NCBI GenBank assembly: GCA_025449435.1
Contig: JANWJO010000056.1
Span: forward strand, 1-12,030
DNA from: Chloroflexota bacterium
GTDB taxonomy: Bacteria > Chloroflexota > UBA4733
Length of the DNA: 12,030 bases
Direction: 5' to 3'
This document shows, piece by piece, positions 1-7,178 of the stretch. Positions within the stretch are counted from its first letter, which is position 1. Every line of letters begins with the position of its first letter. The position numbers and the translations under genes were made by a program. The notes beneath the pieces are model-generated. The model saw only the letters and a list, made by a program, of their open reading frames with translations, searched no databases and had not been told where the DNA came from.

Positions 1-738
1 CAGGGGTACGTTGTGGAGGGTGCGCCGGCGGGCCTCGGTGTCCAGCGGGACGTCGTCGCCGCCTTCTTCGTAATGCTTGAGATCGGGGTGACGGTAGAGC
101 GCGCTGTCGTCCATCACACACTTGCCAACGGCCGCCACGACATCACCACTGCCAGTGATGACGAGTGGGTTGATCTCGACCAGCGACGCGTCGGACCTCA
201 TAAACAGCGTCCATACGCTTCTGGCTGCTGCAACCACCTGGCGCCAGACCTTGCGATCGACACCGGCCTGGAACACCATGCGCTGCAACTCAAAGTCGTG
301 CGGTCCGCGCCACACGTCGGGGGAGAAGCGGATCAACTTATCCGGTGAGGTGGCGGCGACTTCCTCAATATCCATGCCACCTACAGTGCTGAGCATCAAG
401 GTGACCGCCCGCCGGTCGCGGTCGAGCACGGCACCGAGGTAGTACTCGCTGGCGATATCCAGCGCCTGTTCCACCAGCACTTGGTGCACGGTGTAGCCCT
501 TGAGGTCGGCACCGATCATCGCCTTGGCATACTGGCCCGCCTCGGCCGGAGATGACGCCAGTTTTATAAAGCCGGCCTTGCCGCGACCACCCACGTGTAC
601 TTGAGCCTTGACCACGCAGCGCCCGAGCCCTTCGGCAGCGGCGGCTGCCTCGTCGGGGGTGCGCGCCACACTGCCGCGTGGTGTGGCGAGTCCAGCTTGC
701 GCAAACAGTTGTTTGGCTTGGAATTCGAAGAGCCGCAT
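1..738 (-). CDS. sucC: Succinyl-CoA synthetase (ADP-forming) beta subunit, C-terminus off the window
   Basis: The minus strand reads without a stop from ATG at 738 to the left edge (246 codons of roughly 380-390 expected). SucC joins SucD to make the TCA-cycle enzyme that interconverts succinyl-CoA and succinate with ADP/ATP. The sequence starts with MRLFEFQAKQLF and shows the ATP-grasp nucleotide-binding segment VKAQVHVGGRGKAG (43-56), a STVGGMDIEEVA segment (117-128) and the metal-site segment VEINPLVIT (187-195, Asn190). Two residues need noting. The Asp expected 14 positions after that Asn (Asp213 in E. coli) is Val204 here, codon GTT. The C-terminal CoA-ligase domain is outside the window, where sucD would also be expected. 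GGAG lies 5 bases before the ATG, and a promoter lies at 797-825. The family call is secure; the activity is less certain because of Val204. Confidence 0.95.
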   Translation of the reverse strand, partial: MRLFEFQAKQLFAQAGLATPRGSVARTPDEAAAAAEGLGRCVVKAQVHVGGRGKAGFIKLASSPAEAGQYAKAMIGADLKGYTVHQVLVEQALDIASEYYLGAVLDRDRRAVTLMLSTVGGMDIEEVAATSPDKLIRFSPDVWRGPHDFELQRMVFQAGVDRKVWRQVVAAARSVWTLFMRSDASLVEINPLVITGSGDVVAAVGKCVMDDSALYRHPDLKHYEEGGDDVPLDTEARRRTLHNVPL

Positions 739-796
739 AGTCGCTCCAACGTGGCTTTTCCTGCTGCACGATGCGTCCAGGCGAAAGCGCTGCGCC

Positions 797-825
797 AGTA
801 TCGCAGCCTGCCGTGAGCGTGTCAA
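797..825 (-). promoter_or_regulatory. Sigma-70-type promoter for sucC
   Basis: On the minus strand there is a perfect -35 box TTGACA (825-820), a 17-base spacer and a -10 box GATACT (802-797, 4 of 6 matches to TATAAT). Transcription would start near 790 and give a leader of about 50 bases before the sucC ATG at 738. The spacing and position support it; there is no experimental evidence. Confidence 0.6.
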
Positions 826-1046
826 AAGGGGGCGTGGCTCGCTTGCCAGTGGGCCCCCGCGCGAGCCATGCCGTGCATGTGGGCAACGCTAAGGATGGCC
901 ATAAGTACGGTAACAACGGCTGGCTCGCTGCCGTTAGGCGCGCCTCGACCTTGTAAGGTGGCCACAAGGCACCATCCACACAGCGATGGGAGCGTGACCG
1001 CGTTATCGGAAGCGCTGAATACTTCGGGCCTTTTCTTTACCCCAAT

Positions 1047-1075
1047 TTGACAAAGCCCATGCCCATGCTTATACT
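1047..1075 (+). promoter_or_regulatory. Sigma-70-type promoter for the sugar ABC transporter
   Basis: A perfect -35 box TTGACA (1047-1052) is followed by a 17-base spacer and a -10 box TATACT (1070-1075, 5 of 6 matches). This is the best promoter in the window. Transcription should start near 1082, leaving a leader of about 170 bases before the first permease start at 1252. Confidence 0.72.
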
Positions 1076-1081
1076 CGCCCT

Positions 1082-1136
1082 GAGTTCTCGCTTCAGTTGC
1101 CGTGTGGGTATCTACTCGTGTGACTGTGGAGAACTC
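1082..1136 (+). promoter_or_regulatory. Spaced inverted repeat at the predicted transcript start
   Basis: GAGTTCTC (1082-1089) and its exact reverse complement GAGAACTC (1129-1136) flank 39 bases. One arm sits on the predicted +1 of the transporter promoter. It could be a pair of operator half-sites or a long-range leader stem. With eight bases per arm, chance is possible. Confidence 0.3.
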
Positions 1137-1251
1137 GGCACCCTCAAAGCGCACCTTGGCGCACCATCCTGCACCCCTACGCGCCACTTGTTCTGGCACC
1201 TTCGTTCCTGTATTGCTGCTCGCCTGGTGCATGGCCAAATAGGAGCGTGGT

Positions 1252-2193
1252 ATGGCAATAGCGGCCTCCTTACCCAAGCCACCGGCGCGAAAGCTCAGTA
1301 AGCTCGCGCGCCAGGAAGCCATGTGGTTCTACATTTTCATTGCTCCCTGGATCATTGGCTTCGCCGTATTTACCTTCTTCCCCATCGCAGCTTCCTCCTA
1401 TTTGAGCTTCACGCACAACGACCCGGTGAACTGGCCGCCCAAGTGGATCGGCCTCGCCAACTACGACGAGATGATTCACGACGACTTGTTTTGGAAGTCG
1501 CTCTCGGTCACGTTCTATTACACCTTCGTGTCGGTGCCGCTCAACATCGTGTGTGCTGTCATCGTCGCCCTCATGCTCAATCAAAAGGTGCCCTTCCTGT
1601 CGTTCTTCCGGACCGTGTACTACTTGCCTGCCGTGATGACGGGCGTGGCCGTGGCGCTGATGTGGCAATGGATTTACCAGCCGAACTTCGGCATGCTCAA
1701 CGGCACGCTGTACTCACTGACCGGGCTCATTGGCCCGCGCTGGCTGGTAGACGAGTCGTGGGCTATCCCGGCGTTCGTAATTATGAGCCTGTGGCAGTTT
1801 GGCGGCCCGATGCTGATTTATCTCGCAGCCATTCAAAATGTGCCAACGGGCCTGTATGAAGCTGCCGAACTGGACGGAGCGGGTAGCCTACGCAAGGTCT
1901 TAAGTATCACCATCCCGGTGATTACGCCAGTCATCTTCTTTAACCTGGTGCTGAGCATCATCGGCACCTTCCAGATCTTCACGCCGGCGTTTATCATCAC
2001 GCAAGGCGGCCCCCACTATGCAACGTACTTCTACGTGTTGAACATCTACAACAATGCCTTCACATACATCAGCAATATGGGGTACGCCGACGCGCTGTCG
2101 TGGGTGCTGTTCGTCGTGATGCTGCTGTTCACGTTGCTGGCCTTTCAAACGGCGCGGTTCTGGGTCCACTACGAAGCGCCTGGCATTCGGTAG
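1252..2193 (+). CDS. Carbohydrate ABC transporter permease, MalF/UgpA type
   Basis: This 313-residue inner-membrane protein belongs to the binding-protein-dependent transport permease family (MalF, UgpA, LacF type). It would form half of the membrane channel of a sugar importer. The first membrane helix follows a short basic N-terminus (about 24-50). Further hydrophobic segments lie at about 84-108, 122-142, 170-192, 220-250 and 280-300. The EAA loop that docks on the ATPase is visible as EAAELDGAG (203-211) followed by IPVITP. Length is typical. AGGAG (1241-1245) stands 6 bases before the ATG, which fixes the start. It is the first gene after the promoter at 1047-1075 and lies 31 bases before its partner permease. 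The substrate cannot be read from the permease; the class is certain. Confidence 0.95.
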   Translation: MAIAASLPKPPARKLSKLARQEAMWFYIFIAPWIIGFAVFTFFPIAASSYLSFTHNDPVNWPPKWIGLANYDEMIHDDLFWKSLSVTFYYTFVSVPLNIVCAVIVALMLNQKVPFLSFFRTVYYLPAVMTGVAVALMWQWIYQPNFGMLNGTLYSLTGLIGPRWLVDESWAIPAFVIMSLWQFGGPMLIYLAAIQNVPTGLYEAAELDGAGSLRKVLSITIPVITPVIFFNLVLSIIGTFQIFTPAFIITQGGPHYATYFYVLNIYNNAFTYISNMGYADALSWVLFVVMLLFTLLAFQTARFWVHYEAPGIR

Positions 2194-2224
2194 CCCGCTG
2201 TAGACCAACGAAAGAGAAGACAGA

Positions 2225-3154
2225 ATGGCTGGTCAGGAACGCTCAGCGGACGCCACGGCGCTCACACGGGCGGCGATCGCTCAACGGCAACAAATCGGGT
2301 TTTTCTCCCGCCGCACGGTGCGCGACCGCATCTGGCGAGCAACAATTACCGTGATCTTGTTGCTCGGCTGTGCGCCACTGCTATTCCCGGTGTGGTTCAT
2401 GTTCATCACGTCCTTGAAGACGCAGGGAGCCGCCTTTGCATTGCCCATCAAGTGGGTCCCCTTTGTCCAGTATGTGCCGGTATGGAATAACTACCCCGAC
2501 GCACTGGGCTTTATGGAGTGGAACGTCGTCCTCATCAACACCCTCAAGGTGTGTTTGAACAACATGGTGGCTGACGTCTGCTCCGCCGCCGTCGTGGCGT
2601 ACGGGTTCTCACGCTTTCGAGCCCCGGGCAAGAACGTGCTGTTCAGCCTCGTGCTGGCCACGCTGATGATTCCGTACCAGGTCCGCCTGGTGCCAGAGTA
2701 CCTAGGCTTCGCGTTGATCAAGATGGTGGACACACTGTGGCCGCTGGTGATCCCAGCCTGGTTTGGCAGCGCCTTCAACATCTTCTTGTTGCGCCAGTTC
2801 TACATGACGATCCCCCTGGAAATGGACGAAGCGGCGCGCATCGATGGCGCCGGCCCCATCCGCACCTTCTTTTACGTGCTCCTGCCACAAATCAAGGCAG
2901 CGCTGGCTGTGGTGGCCATCGGCTCGTTCACGTACAACTGGAATGACTTCTTGCGCCCGCTGATCTACCTCAACTCTCCCGGCAACCGCACCGTCGCCGT
3001 CGCGCTGTCGTTCTTTCAGGCCTCGTTCGGCGGTACTCCGTACAACCTGATGATGGCCGCCTCACTCACGATGCTCATCCCAGTGGTTGCTCTGTTCTTC
3101 GTCGCACAGCGCTATTTCATCCAGGGTATCGTCGTCAGCGGTGTCAAAGGCTAA
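2225..3154 (+). CDS. Carbohydrate ABC transporter permease, MalG/UgpE type
   Basis: This 309-residue protein is the second channel subunit and would pair with the preceding permease. The cytoplasmic N-terminus of about 38 residues is long and basic. The first helix spans about 40-62, followed by the typical ITSLKT stretch. The EAA motif reads EMDEAARIDGAG (199-210), followed by LLPQIKAAL. The end, GIVVSGVKG, is the usual C-terminus of the MalG/UgpE branch. A purine-rich AGAGAAGA precedes the ATG at 2225. The pairing with the MalF-type gene 31 bases upstream places both in one transcript. The hydrophobic pattern is complete and there is no frameshift. Class certain, substrate unknown. Confidence 0.95.
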   Translation: MAGQERSADATALTRAAIAQRQQIGFFSRRTVRDRIWRATITVILLLGCAPLLFPVWFMFITSLKTQGAAFALPIKWVPFVQYVPVWNNYPDALGFMEWNVVLINTLKVCLNNMVADVCSAAVVAYGFSRFRAPGKNVLFSLVLATLMIPYQVRLVPEYLGFALIKMVDTLWPLVIPAWFGSAFNIFLLRQFYMTIPLEMDEAARIDGAGPIRTFFYVLLPQIKAALAVVAIGSFTYNWNDFLRPLIYLNSPGNRTVAVALSFFQASFGGTPYNLMMAASLTMLIPVVALFFVAQRYFIQGIVVSGVKG

Positions 3155-3412
3155 ATCCTCACCCGGCACCCCCTAAGGGCACCTGTCGCGCACCCAGCAA
3201 ATGGCAATAACGCCGTTTTGTGTGTACATCCGTGTAGTGCGCGCTGTACCCGGCATGGGTACTGGCCAGAGGAGGTGAAGCGGGAACTGACAGCACATTA
3301 ATTTCACCGCACGCTCGCCAGAACGGCGCGGCAAGTGCCGGTTCGCGGGGATGTGAAGAAGCATTGCGGCTCGAGTAGGGCCGTGCAAATAGTGAGAGGT
3401 CTCCTTTTCATC
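3155..3412 (+). other. 258-base gap between permease and binding-protein genes
   Basis: No gene is supported here. It contains a small hairpin with arms GTACCC (3246-3251) and GGGTAC (3257-3262), then a sequence fully complementary to the 16S rRNA tail, AGGAGGTGA (3270-3278), with no usable start codon at proper distance. I found no convincing -35/-10 pair, so the binding-protein gene may be transcribed from the permease side or from an atypical promoter. Confidence 0.5.
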
Positions 3413-4978
3413 ATGTCGTATCTCGGATTGACACGCCGGAAGTTCATCGGCGCAGCCTCCTTTAGCGCTGTCGGATTGCTACTCGCCGCGTGTGGCGGCG
3501 GCGGCACGACCGCGGCGACCACGAGCGCCGCCGCTGCCACCTCCGCAGCGCCCGCGGCCACCAGTGCTGCGGCCACCAGTGCTGCGGCCACTTCCGCAGC
3601 GCCCGCCGCCACTACCACGACCGCTGCCGCGGCAACCACCACGTCGGCAGCTGCTGCCACCACGACCTCCGCTGCCGCGGCAACCTCGGCGCCGGCAGCC
3701 TCGGGCGGCACGATTAACTGGCTGGTCCGTACCGACCCCGTGGAGAACAAGGGGCAGGCAAATGTTTACGAGCCGGCCTTGAAGAATGCCGGCATCAAGT
3801 TCACCCGCATCATCATTCCTAGCGCCGACTATATTCCCAAGATCAACTCCATGGCGGCGGCCAAAGAGTCGCTGGAAATCTGGGGCTTCGGCGGCAACTA
3901 TATGGACTACTGGGCGCGTGGCTTGCCCCAGGCGCTGGATTCGTATATCACCGCTGACAAGTGGGATCTGAATAGCTACTTCCTGCCCGGCCTGCCGGCC
4001 ATCTACAACATCAAGGGCCATCAATACGGGCTGAACCAGCTCACCTGCTACGGGTCCAACCTGGTGTATAACAAGGACCTACTGGACAAGGCCGGGTTGG
4101 CCGTTCCGCCGGTCGATCCCGACGACAAGAGCTGGACCTTCGACAAGCTGCTCACGTATGCGCAGAAGCTCACCGTGAACTACGGCAAGCCGGACGCGAC
4201 CTATGGCGTGAGCTGGGCGTTGTGGGACCAGATGACCAGCATTTCGTACCTGATGGGCACGGACTCCTGGTTGCCGGAGCATTACCAGAACTTCATCGCG
4301 CAGAAGTCGAACTTCGGCAACGATGGCAACGTCAAGGGACATCAGCAGCGGCACGACTTCATCTACAAGTACCAGGTGCACCCCGATCCATCGATCGACC
4401 AGGGCCTCAACCAGTTCGCCAACCCCTTCCAGACCGGCAAAATCGGCATGGTGATGGATGGTGGCTGGCAGTACTGGACCACCTCGCCGATCAAGGACTT
4501 CAAGTATGGCTTTGCACCTGTACCGTACGACGTCGCCAACAAAACGATTGTGTTTGACGACTTCTGGATCATGGGCCGCTGGGCGCAGTTCAAAGACGAT
4601 GCGTGGAAGGCGCTGCGCGTGCTGACCACCGCCGCCAACACGACCGCCTACTCCAACATTAGCGGCACACCGCCCACCCCGCGCGAGTCGACGGCGCCCT
4701 GGCTCAAGTCGGTCGCCGACCGCACCGGCCAGAGCGTTGATGATCTGACCACGCTCACGCAGAAGTCGATCGACAAGTCGCGCGTGCAGGAGTCGCCGGA
4801 CCACTTGTTCCTGCAGCACCCATTCTTGGACACCACGTATACCAACGAAGTCCAGCCGTTCTGGGCAGGCAAAGACCTCACCGCGGACAAGTTCTTCGCC
4901 TCAACCCTCACCCAGAAGATGGACGATGCCGTGTTGCACGTGTACAACCAGTTCAAGGATTCGATGCCCTCGAGCTAA
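3413..4978 (+). CDS. Sugar-binding lipoprotein of the ABC transporter, Tat-type signal
   Basis: This 521-residue protein is an extracellular solute-binding protein (family 1, sugar type) that would hand its ligand to the two permeases upstream. The signal region has a twin-arginine motif TRRKF (7-11), a hydrophobic stretch and a lipobox LLLAAC with Cys27 as the predicted lipid-anchored residue. Residues about 32-97 form a linker of almost only Ala, Thr, Ser and Pro. The folded domain starts near GGTINWLVRTDP (98-109). Later segments such as GKIGMVMDGGWQY and FGFAPVP-like YGFAPVP are typical of the family. I chose ATG 3413 over an in-frame ATG at 3335 because the signal motif then sits at the N-terminus; AGAGG lies about 13 bases upstream, which is a long spacing. 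The gene is last in its operon, an unusual order, and ends just before a strong terminator. Confidence 0.92.
   Translation: MSYLGLTRRKFIGAASFSAVGLLLAACGGGGTTAATTSAAAATSAAPAATSAAATSAAATSAAPAATTTTAAAATTTSAAAATTTSAAAATSAPAASGGTINWLVRTDPVENKGQANVYEPALKNAGIKFTRIIIPSADYIPKINSMAAAKESLEIWGFGGNYMDYWARGLPQALDSYITADKWDLNSYFLPGLPAIYNIKGHQYGLNQLTCYGSNLVYNKDLLDKAGLAVPPVDPDDKSWTFDKLLTYAQKLTVNYGKPDATYGVSWALWDQMTSISYLMGTDSWLPEHYQNFIAQKSNFGNDGNVKGHQQRHDFIYKYQVHPDPSIDQGLNQFANPFQTGKIGMVMDGGWQYWTTSPIKDFKYGFAPVPYDVANKTIVFDDFWIMGRWAQFKDDAWKALRVLTTAANTTAYSNISGTPPTPRESTAPWLKSVADRTGQSVDDLTTLTQKSIDKSRVQESPDHLFLQHPFLDTTYTNEVQPFWAGKDLTADKFFASTLTQKMDDAVLHVYNQFKDSMPSS
3508..3705 (+). repeat. Low-complexity repeat coding the Ala/Ser/Thr linker
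   Basis: The linker DNA contains a perfect tandem duplication of 15 bases (3556-3570 and 3571-3585, beginning GGCCACCAG) that codes for repeated TSAAA units. It also contains two identical 17-base copies beginning CCGCTGCCG (3621-3637 and 3669-3685). Such repeats expand and contract easily, so linker length probably varies between strains and is a weak point for assembly. Confidence 0.8.
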
Positions 4979-5005
4979 ATTCGCTGCTTGGCTCCAATCC
5001 ACCGG

Positions 5006-5040
5006 CGGCCACCTGCACAAAGCAGGTGGCCGTTTCGTTT
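5006..5040 (+). terminator. Intrinsic terminator after the sugar-binding protein gene
   Basis: A perfect 11-base-pair stem (arm CGGCCACCTGC at 5006-5016, partner at 5022-5032) closes an ACAAA loop and is followed by TTTCGTTT (5033-5040). It lies 27 bases past the stop codon at 4976-4978. This is a clear end of the transporter transcription unit. Confidence 0.85.
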
Positions 5041-5246
5041 GCCACGGCCCCCCCATCGCACAAAGGGCACCCGCCCCAGCAAGCTGGAGAGGGGGGCATG
5101 GCACTGGCAACAGCAATTCACCCTATGCTCCCCTGCGGGGAGGCCAATGTCGGGCTGAGGCTGCAACGTTGACGCTTTCCCGCCCTGGCGCGTACGCTTG
5201 ACCAGCACGGCCACGCGCGTGCCAAGCGACGGGAAGTGGATAACAG

Positions 5247-6008
5247 TTGAAACTTGCGGGAAAGTACGTCCTGATCACAGGGTCTGGTTCGGGTATCGGC
5301 CGCGCGATGGCCACGCTGTTCGCGGTGGAAGGCGCACGCGTGGCCGTGGCCGATTTCTCGGTGGAGGGTGGCACTGAGACGGTGCAGCTCATCACGGCAT
5401 CTGGTGGTGATGCCTTCTTCGTGCAAACCGACGTGAGCGACGCCGTATCTACGCGCCACGCCGTGCAAGCGATCATCGATCGCTGGGGGCGCATCGACGT
5501 GCTGTGCAACAACGCCGGTATTGGCGTGGCGGCGACGGTGGTGGACACTGCTGAAGAAGACTGGGACCGCGTTCTGGCCGTGGACCTCAAAGGCGTGTTT
5601 CTGATGTGCAAGAGCACGATCCCACACATGCTTCAGCAAGGCGGCGGGGTCATCGTAAACACCGCGTCGGTGGCGGGCATCGTGGGGGTGCAGAATCGCG
5701 CCGCCTACTGCGCTGCGAAGGCTGGCGTCATCGGCCTCACCAAGTCCATGGCAGTGGACTACGTGGCAAAGAACATCCGGGTCAACGCTGTGTGCCCCGG
5801 CACTGTGGACTCACCATGGATTCAGCGCATCCTCAGCCAGCAGCCAGACCCGGTAGGCGAACGCCAGCGGATGGTGGAGCGCCAACCGATGGGCCGCATG
5901 GGGCGGCCAGACGAGATCGCTAAAGCTGCGTTGTATCTGGCAAGTGACGACAGCGCGTTCATGACCGGCAGCGAGTTCATCATCGATGGTGGGTTGACGG
6001 CACGGTGA
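5247..6008 (+). CDS. Short-chain dehydrogenase/reductase, probably NAD-dependent
   Basis: This 253-residue classical SDR has a nucleotide-binding motif TGSGSGIG (11-18), Asp36 after the second strand (VAVADFS, which favours NAD over NADP), NNAG (88-91) and the catalytic Ser141, Tyr154 and Lys158. The fourth tetrad position, usually Asn in VNLKG, is Asp113 (VDLKG). The C-terminal part (CPGTVDSP at 183-190, LASDDSAFMTG at 231-241, IDGG) resembles sugar-acid dehydrogenases such as 2-keto-3-deoxy-L-fuconate dehydrogenase, but 3-oxoacyl-ACP reductase-like enzymes look similar. The start must be TTG at 5247, because an in-frame TAA stands two codons before it; GGAAGTGG lies upstream. The next gene overlaps by 4 bases. 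The position after a sugar transporter suggests carbohydrate oxidation, which is inference only. Family certain, substrate open. Confidence 0.92.
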   Translation: MKLAGKYVLITGSGSGIGRAMATLFAVEGARVAVADFSVEGGTETVQLITASGGDAFFVQTDVSDAVSTRHAVQAIIDRWGRIDVLCNNAGIGVAATVVDTAEEDWDRVLAVDLKGVFLMCKSTIPHMLQQGGGVIVNTASVAGIVGVQNRAAYCAAKAGVIGLTKSMAVDYVAKNIRVNAVCPGTVDSPWIQRILSQQPDPVGERQRMVERQPMGRMGRPDEIAKAALYLASDDSAFMTGSEFIIDGGLTAR

Positions 6009-6754
6009 TCGTGCACTCCTCCGCCACCGGCGATACCGGCCCGTTCCCCACTGGCCGGATGCCGTGGACCTTGCGCCACGTCGCACTCATCGTGCTGCTG
6101 ACGATCGTCGAGTGGGCCGTGGTGCTCGCGGCGTTCGCCATCTTCCGGGCCAACAGCTCAACCATTCATACCATCGATGTTGCGCTTGTGCTGGTGTTCG
6201 TACTGTATGACCTACTGTTCGTGAATGTGATCGTGGTGACGCATTCTACTGGCGCGACACTCCAGCAGCTCGGCTTTCGCTGGCCAAGTGGGCGGGCGTT
6301 TCTCACCGTGCTCGCCATCGTGCCGGTGTGGTACGGCTTGCTCGCGCTGGTGTCGGCAGCCAGTGCGCAGGTGCTCAACCACGGGCAGCCGCTACCATCG
6401 AATACCGACGACTTGTTTGGGCCGGAGGGCTTGGCTGGTATCCAGCCAGTGGAGATCGCTGCCGCCATTGTGCTGGTCGCGGTGTTCGTGCCGCTGGTAG
6501 AGGAGACGGTGTTTCGCGGCCTGCTGTACCAGTGGTTAGGCGGCCGGTTTGGGCTCGTGGCGGGTACCCTGGCCAGCGCGGCGCTGTTTGACGGTGCGCA
6601 CTTTATCCCGCTGCTGTTCCCTGTGCTGTTTGTACTGGGCTGCGTGCTGACGCTGATCTTCCAGCGCACTGGCAGTATCGTGGCGTCGGGCCTGCTGCAC
6701 GGGATCAATAACGCGGTGGCACTCGGCGCGGTGCTGTACGCAGCTAGCCGGTAG
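6005..6754 (+). CDS. CPBP-family intramembrane metalloprotease (CAAX protease / abortive-infection family)
   Basis: This 249-residue polytopic membrane protein carries the three motifs of the CPBP (Rce1-like, ABI) family: EETVFR (Glu166, Glu167, Arg171), FDGAH (Phe195, His199) and HGINN (His232, Asn236). These residues form the glutamate/histidine active site that activates water inside the membrane in known members. Hydrophobic segments lie at about 24-48, 57-79, 98-121, 149-165, 182-196, 201-219 and 224-247. It starts with GTG at 6005, overlapping the dehydrogenase stop in a GTGA junction, which implies translational coupling. ATG at residue 20 is an alternative start. Bacterial members act in peptide maturation, bacteriocin immunity or stress signalling. 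No precursor peptide is seen nearby, so its target is unknown. Confidence 0.9.
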   Translation: MIVHSSATGDTGPFPTGRMPWTLRHVALIVLLTIVEWAVVLAAFAIFRANSSTIHTIDVALVLVFVLYDLLFVNVIVVTHSTGATLQQLGFRWPSGRAFLTVLAIVPVWYGLLALVSAASAQVLNHGQPLPSNTDDLFGPEGLAGIQPVEIAAAIVLVAVFVPLVEETVFRGLLYQWLGGRFGLVAGTLASAALFDGAHFIPLLFPVLFVLGCVLTLIFQRTGSIVASGLLHGINNAVALGAVLYAASR

Positions 6755-6833
6755 CCTGGTGGGCCTCGGGCTGTTCCTCGACGGCGGGGACGTCTTGCCG
6801 GGTGCCCAACGCCAGTGGTGCTTCCTGACGCGG

Positions 6834-7178
6834 CTACTGGAGCTCGGCCACCTTACGGCGCACAAAGCCAAAAGCGCGGACGATCGGCATGTTGTCGACG
6901 CGCGCTTTCTTGTAGGCTTTGATCAGGGCGTGCGAGCCATCGATATTGTGTTCGAGTTCCTCGACGTAGGCGGCGATCCCTTCGAGGTGCATGGCCGCCT
7001 CGGCCCGTTCTTGTGCTGACGCCATGGTGTTGTAGTTCTGCAGCACAAGCCAGCGTGTGCGCGCGCGCTCCAAACTGCGCCGAGCGATGGTGAGGTCGCG
7101 TTCGTAGCCGTCGATGAGGTCTGCTTGCTCGTCGATAAGCAACAGCAAGCTCGAAGAGTCGACGCGCTCTTCGGCCAT
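6834..7178 (-). CDS. Small helical protein of unknown function
   Basis: I do not recognise a family in this 114-residue protein. It is rich in Glu, Arg, Leu and Ala, has no Cys and no signal peptide or membrane segment. Residues about 10-48 (from LLLLIDEQAD) and 52-92 look like two long amphipathic helices, suggesting a coiled coil or helical hairpin. The tail (93-114) is basic and includes FGFVRRKVAEL. ATG at 7178 is chosen over in-frame starts further upstream because AGAGGA precedes it at a 9-base spacing and the upstream extension looks non-coding. A promoter at 7284-7313 supports it as a real, separately transcribed gene. It converges on the protease gene, 79 bases away. The coding call is fairly good; no function can be assigned. 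Confidence 0.7.
   Translation of the reverse strand: MAEERVDSSSLLLLIDEQADLIDGYERDLTIARRSLERARTRWLVLQNYNTMASAQERAEAAMHLEGIAAYVEELEHNIDGSHALIKAYKKARVDNMPIVRAFGFVRRKVAELQ

Larger units (their letters stand above)
739..1251. other. Divergent intergenic region between sucC and the sugar transporter
   Basis: This stretch has open frames on both strands, but none shows a recognisable protein family, and several are Cys- or Arg-rich, as expected of chance frames. It holds two outward-facing promoters, at 797-825 (minus) and 1047-1075 (plus), with about 220 bases between their -35 boxes. Between them lies an AACGGC/GCCGTT inverted repeat with a 9-base spacer (915-935), a possible but unsupported operator. 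The transporter leader is about 170 bases long. Confidence 0.6.

Noticed and set aside
365..979. Minus-strand open frame of 204 codons
   Set aside because: It lies out of frame over the sucC 5' half and its upstream region; the sucC frame has the recognisable ATP-grasp protein.
822..1322. Minus-strand open frame of 166 codons across the divergent region
   Set aside because: It overlaps both promoters and the start of the permease gene, and has no family-like segments.
3364..3393. Promoter for the binding-protein gene (TTGCGG, 18 bases, AATAGT)
   Set aside because: Both boxes are poor, and the start would fall on the ribosome-binding site.
3479..4024. Minus-strand open frame with a Gly/Arg-rich end
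   Set aside because: It is the complement of the Ala/Ser/Thr linker and the start of the binding domain; low complexity explains it.
5169..5198. Promoter for the dehydrogenase gene (TTGACG, 18 bases, TACGCT)
   Set aside because: The -35 box is good, but the -10 box has only three matches. A promoter must lie somewhere here after the terminator, but this one is not convincing.
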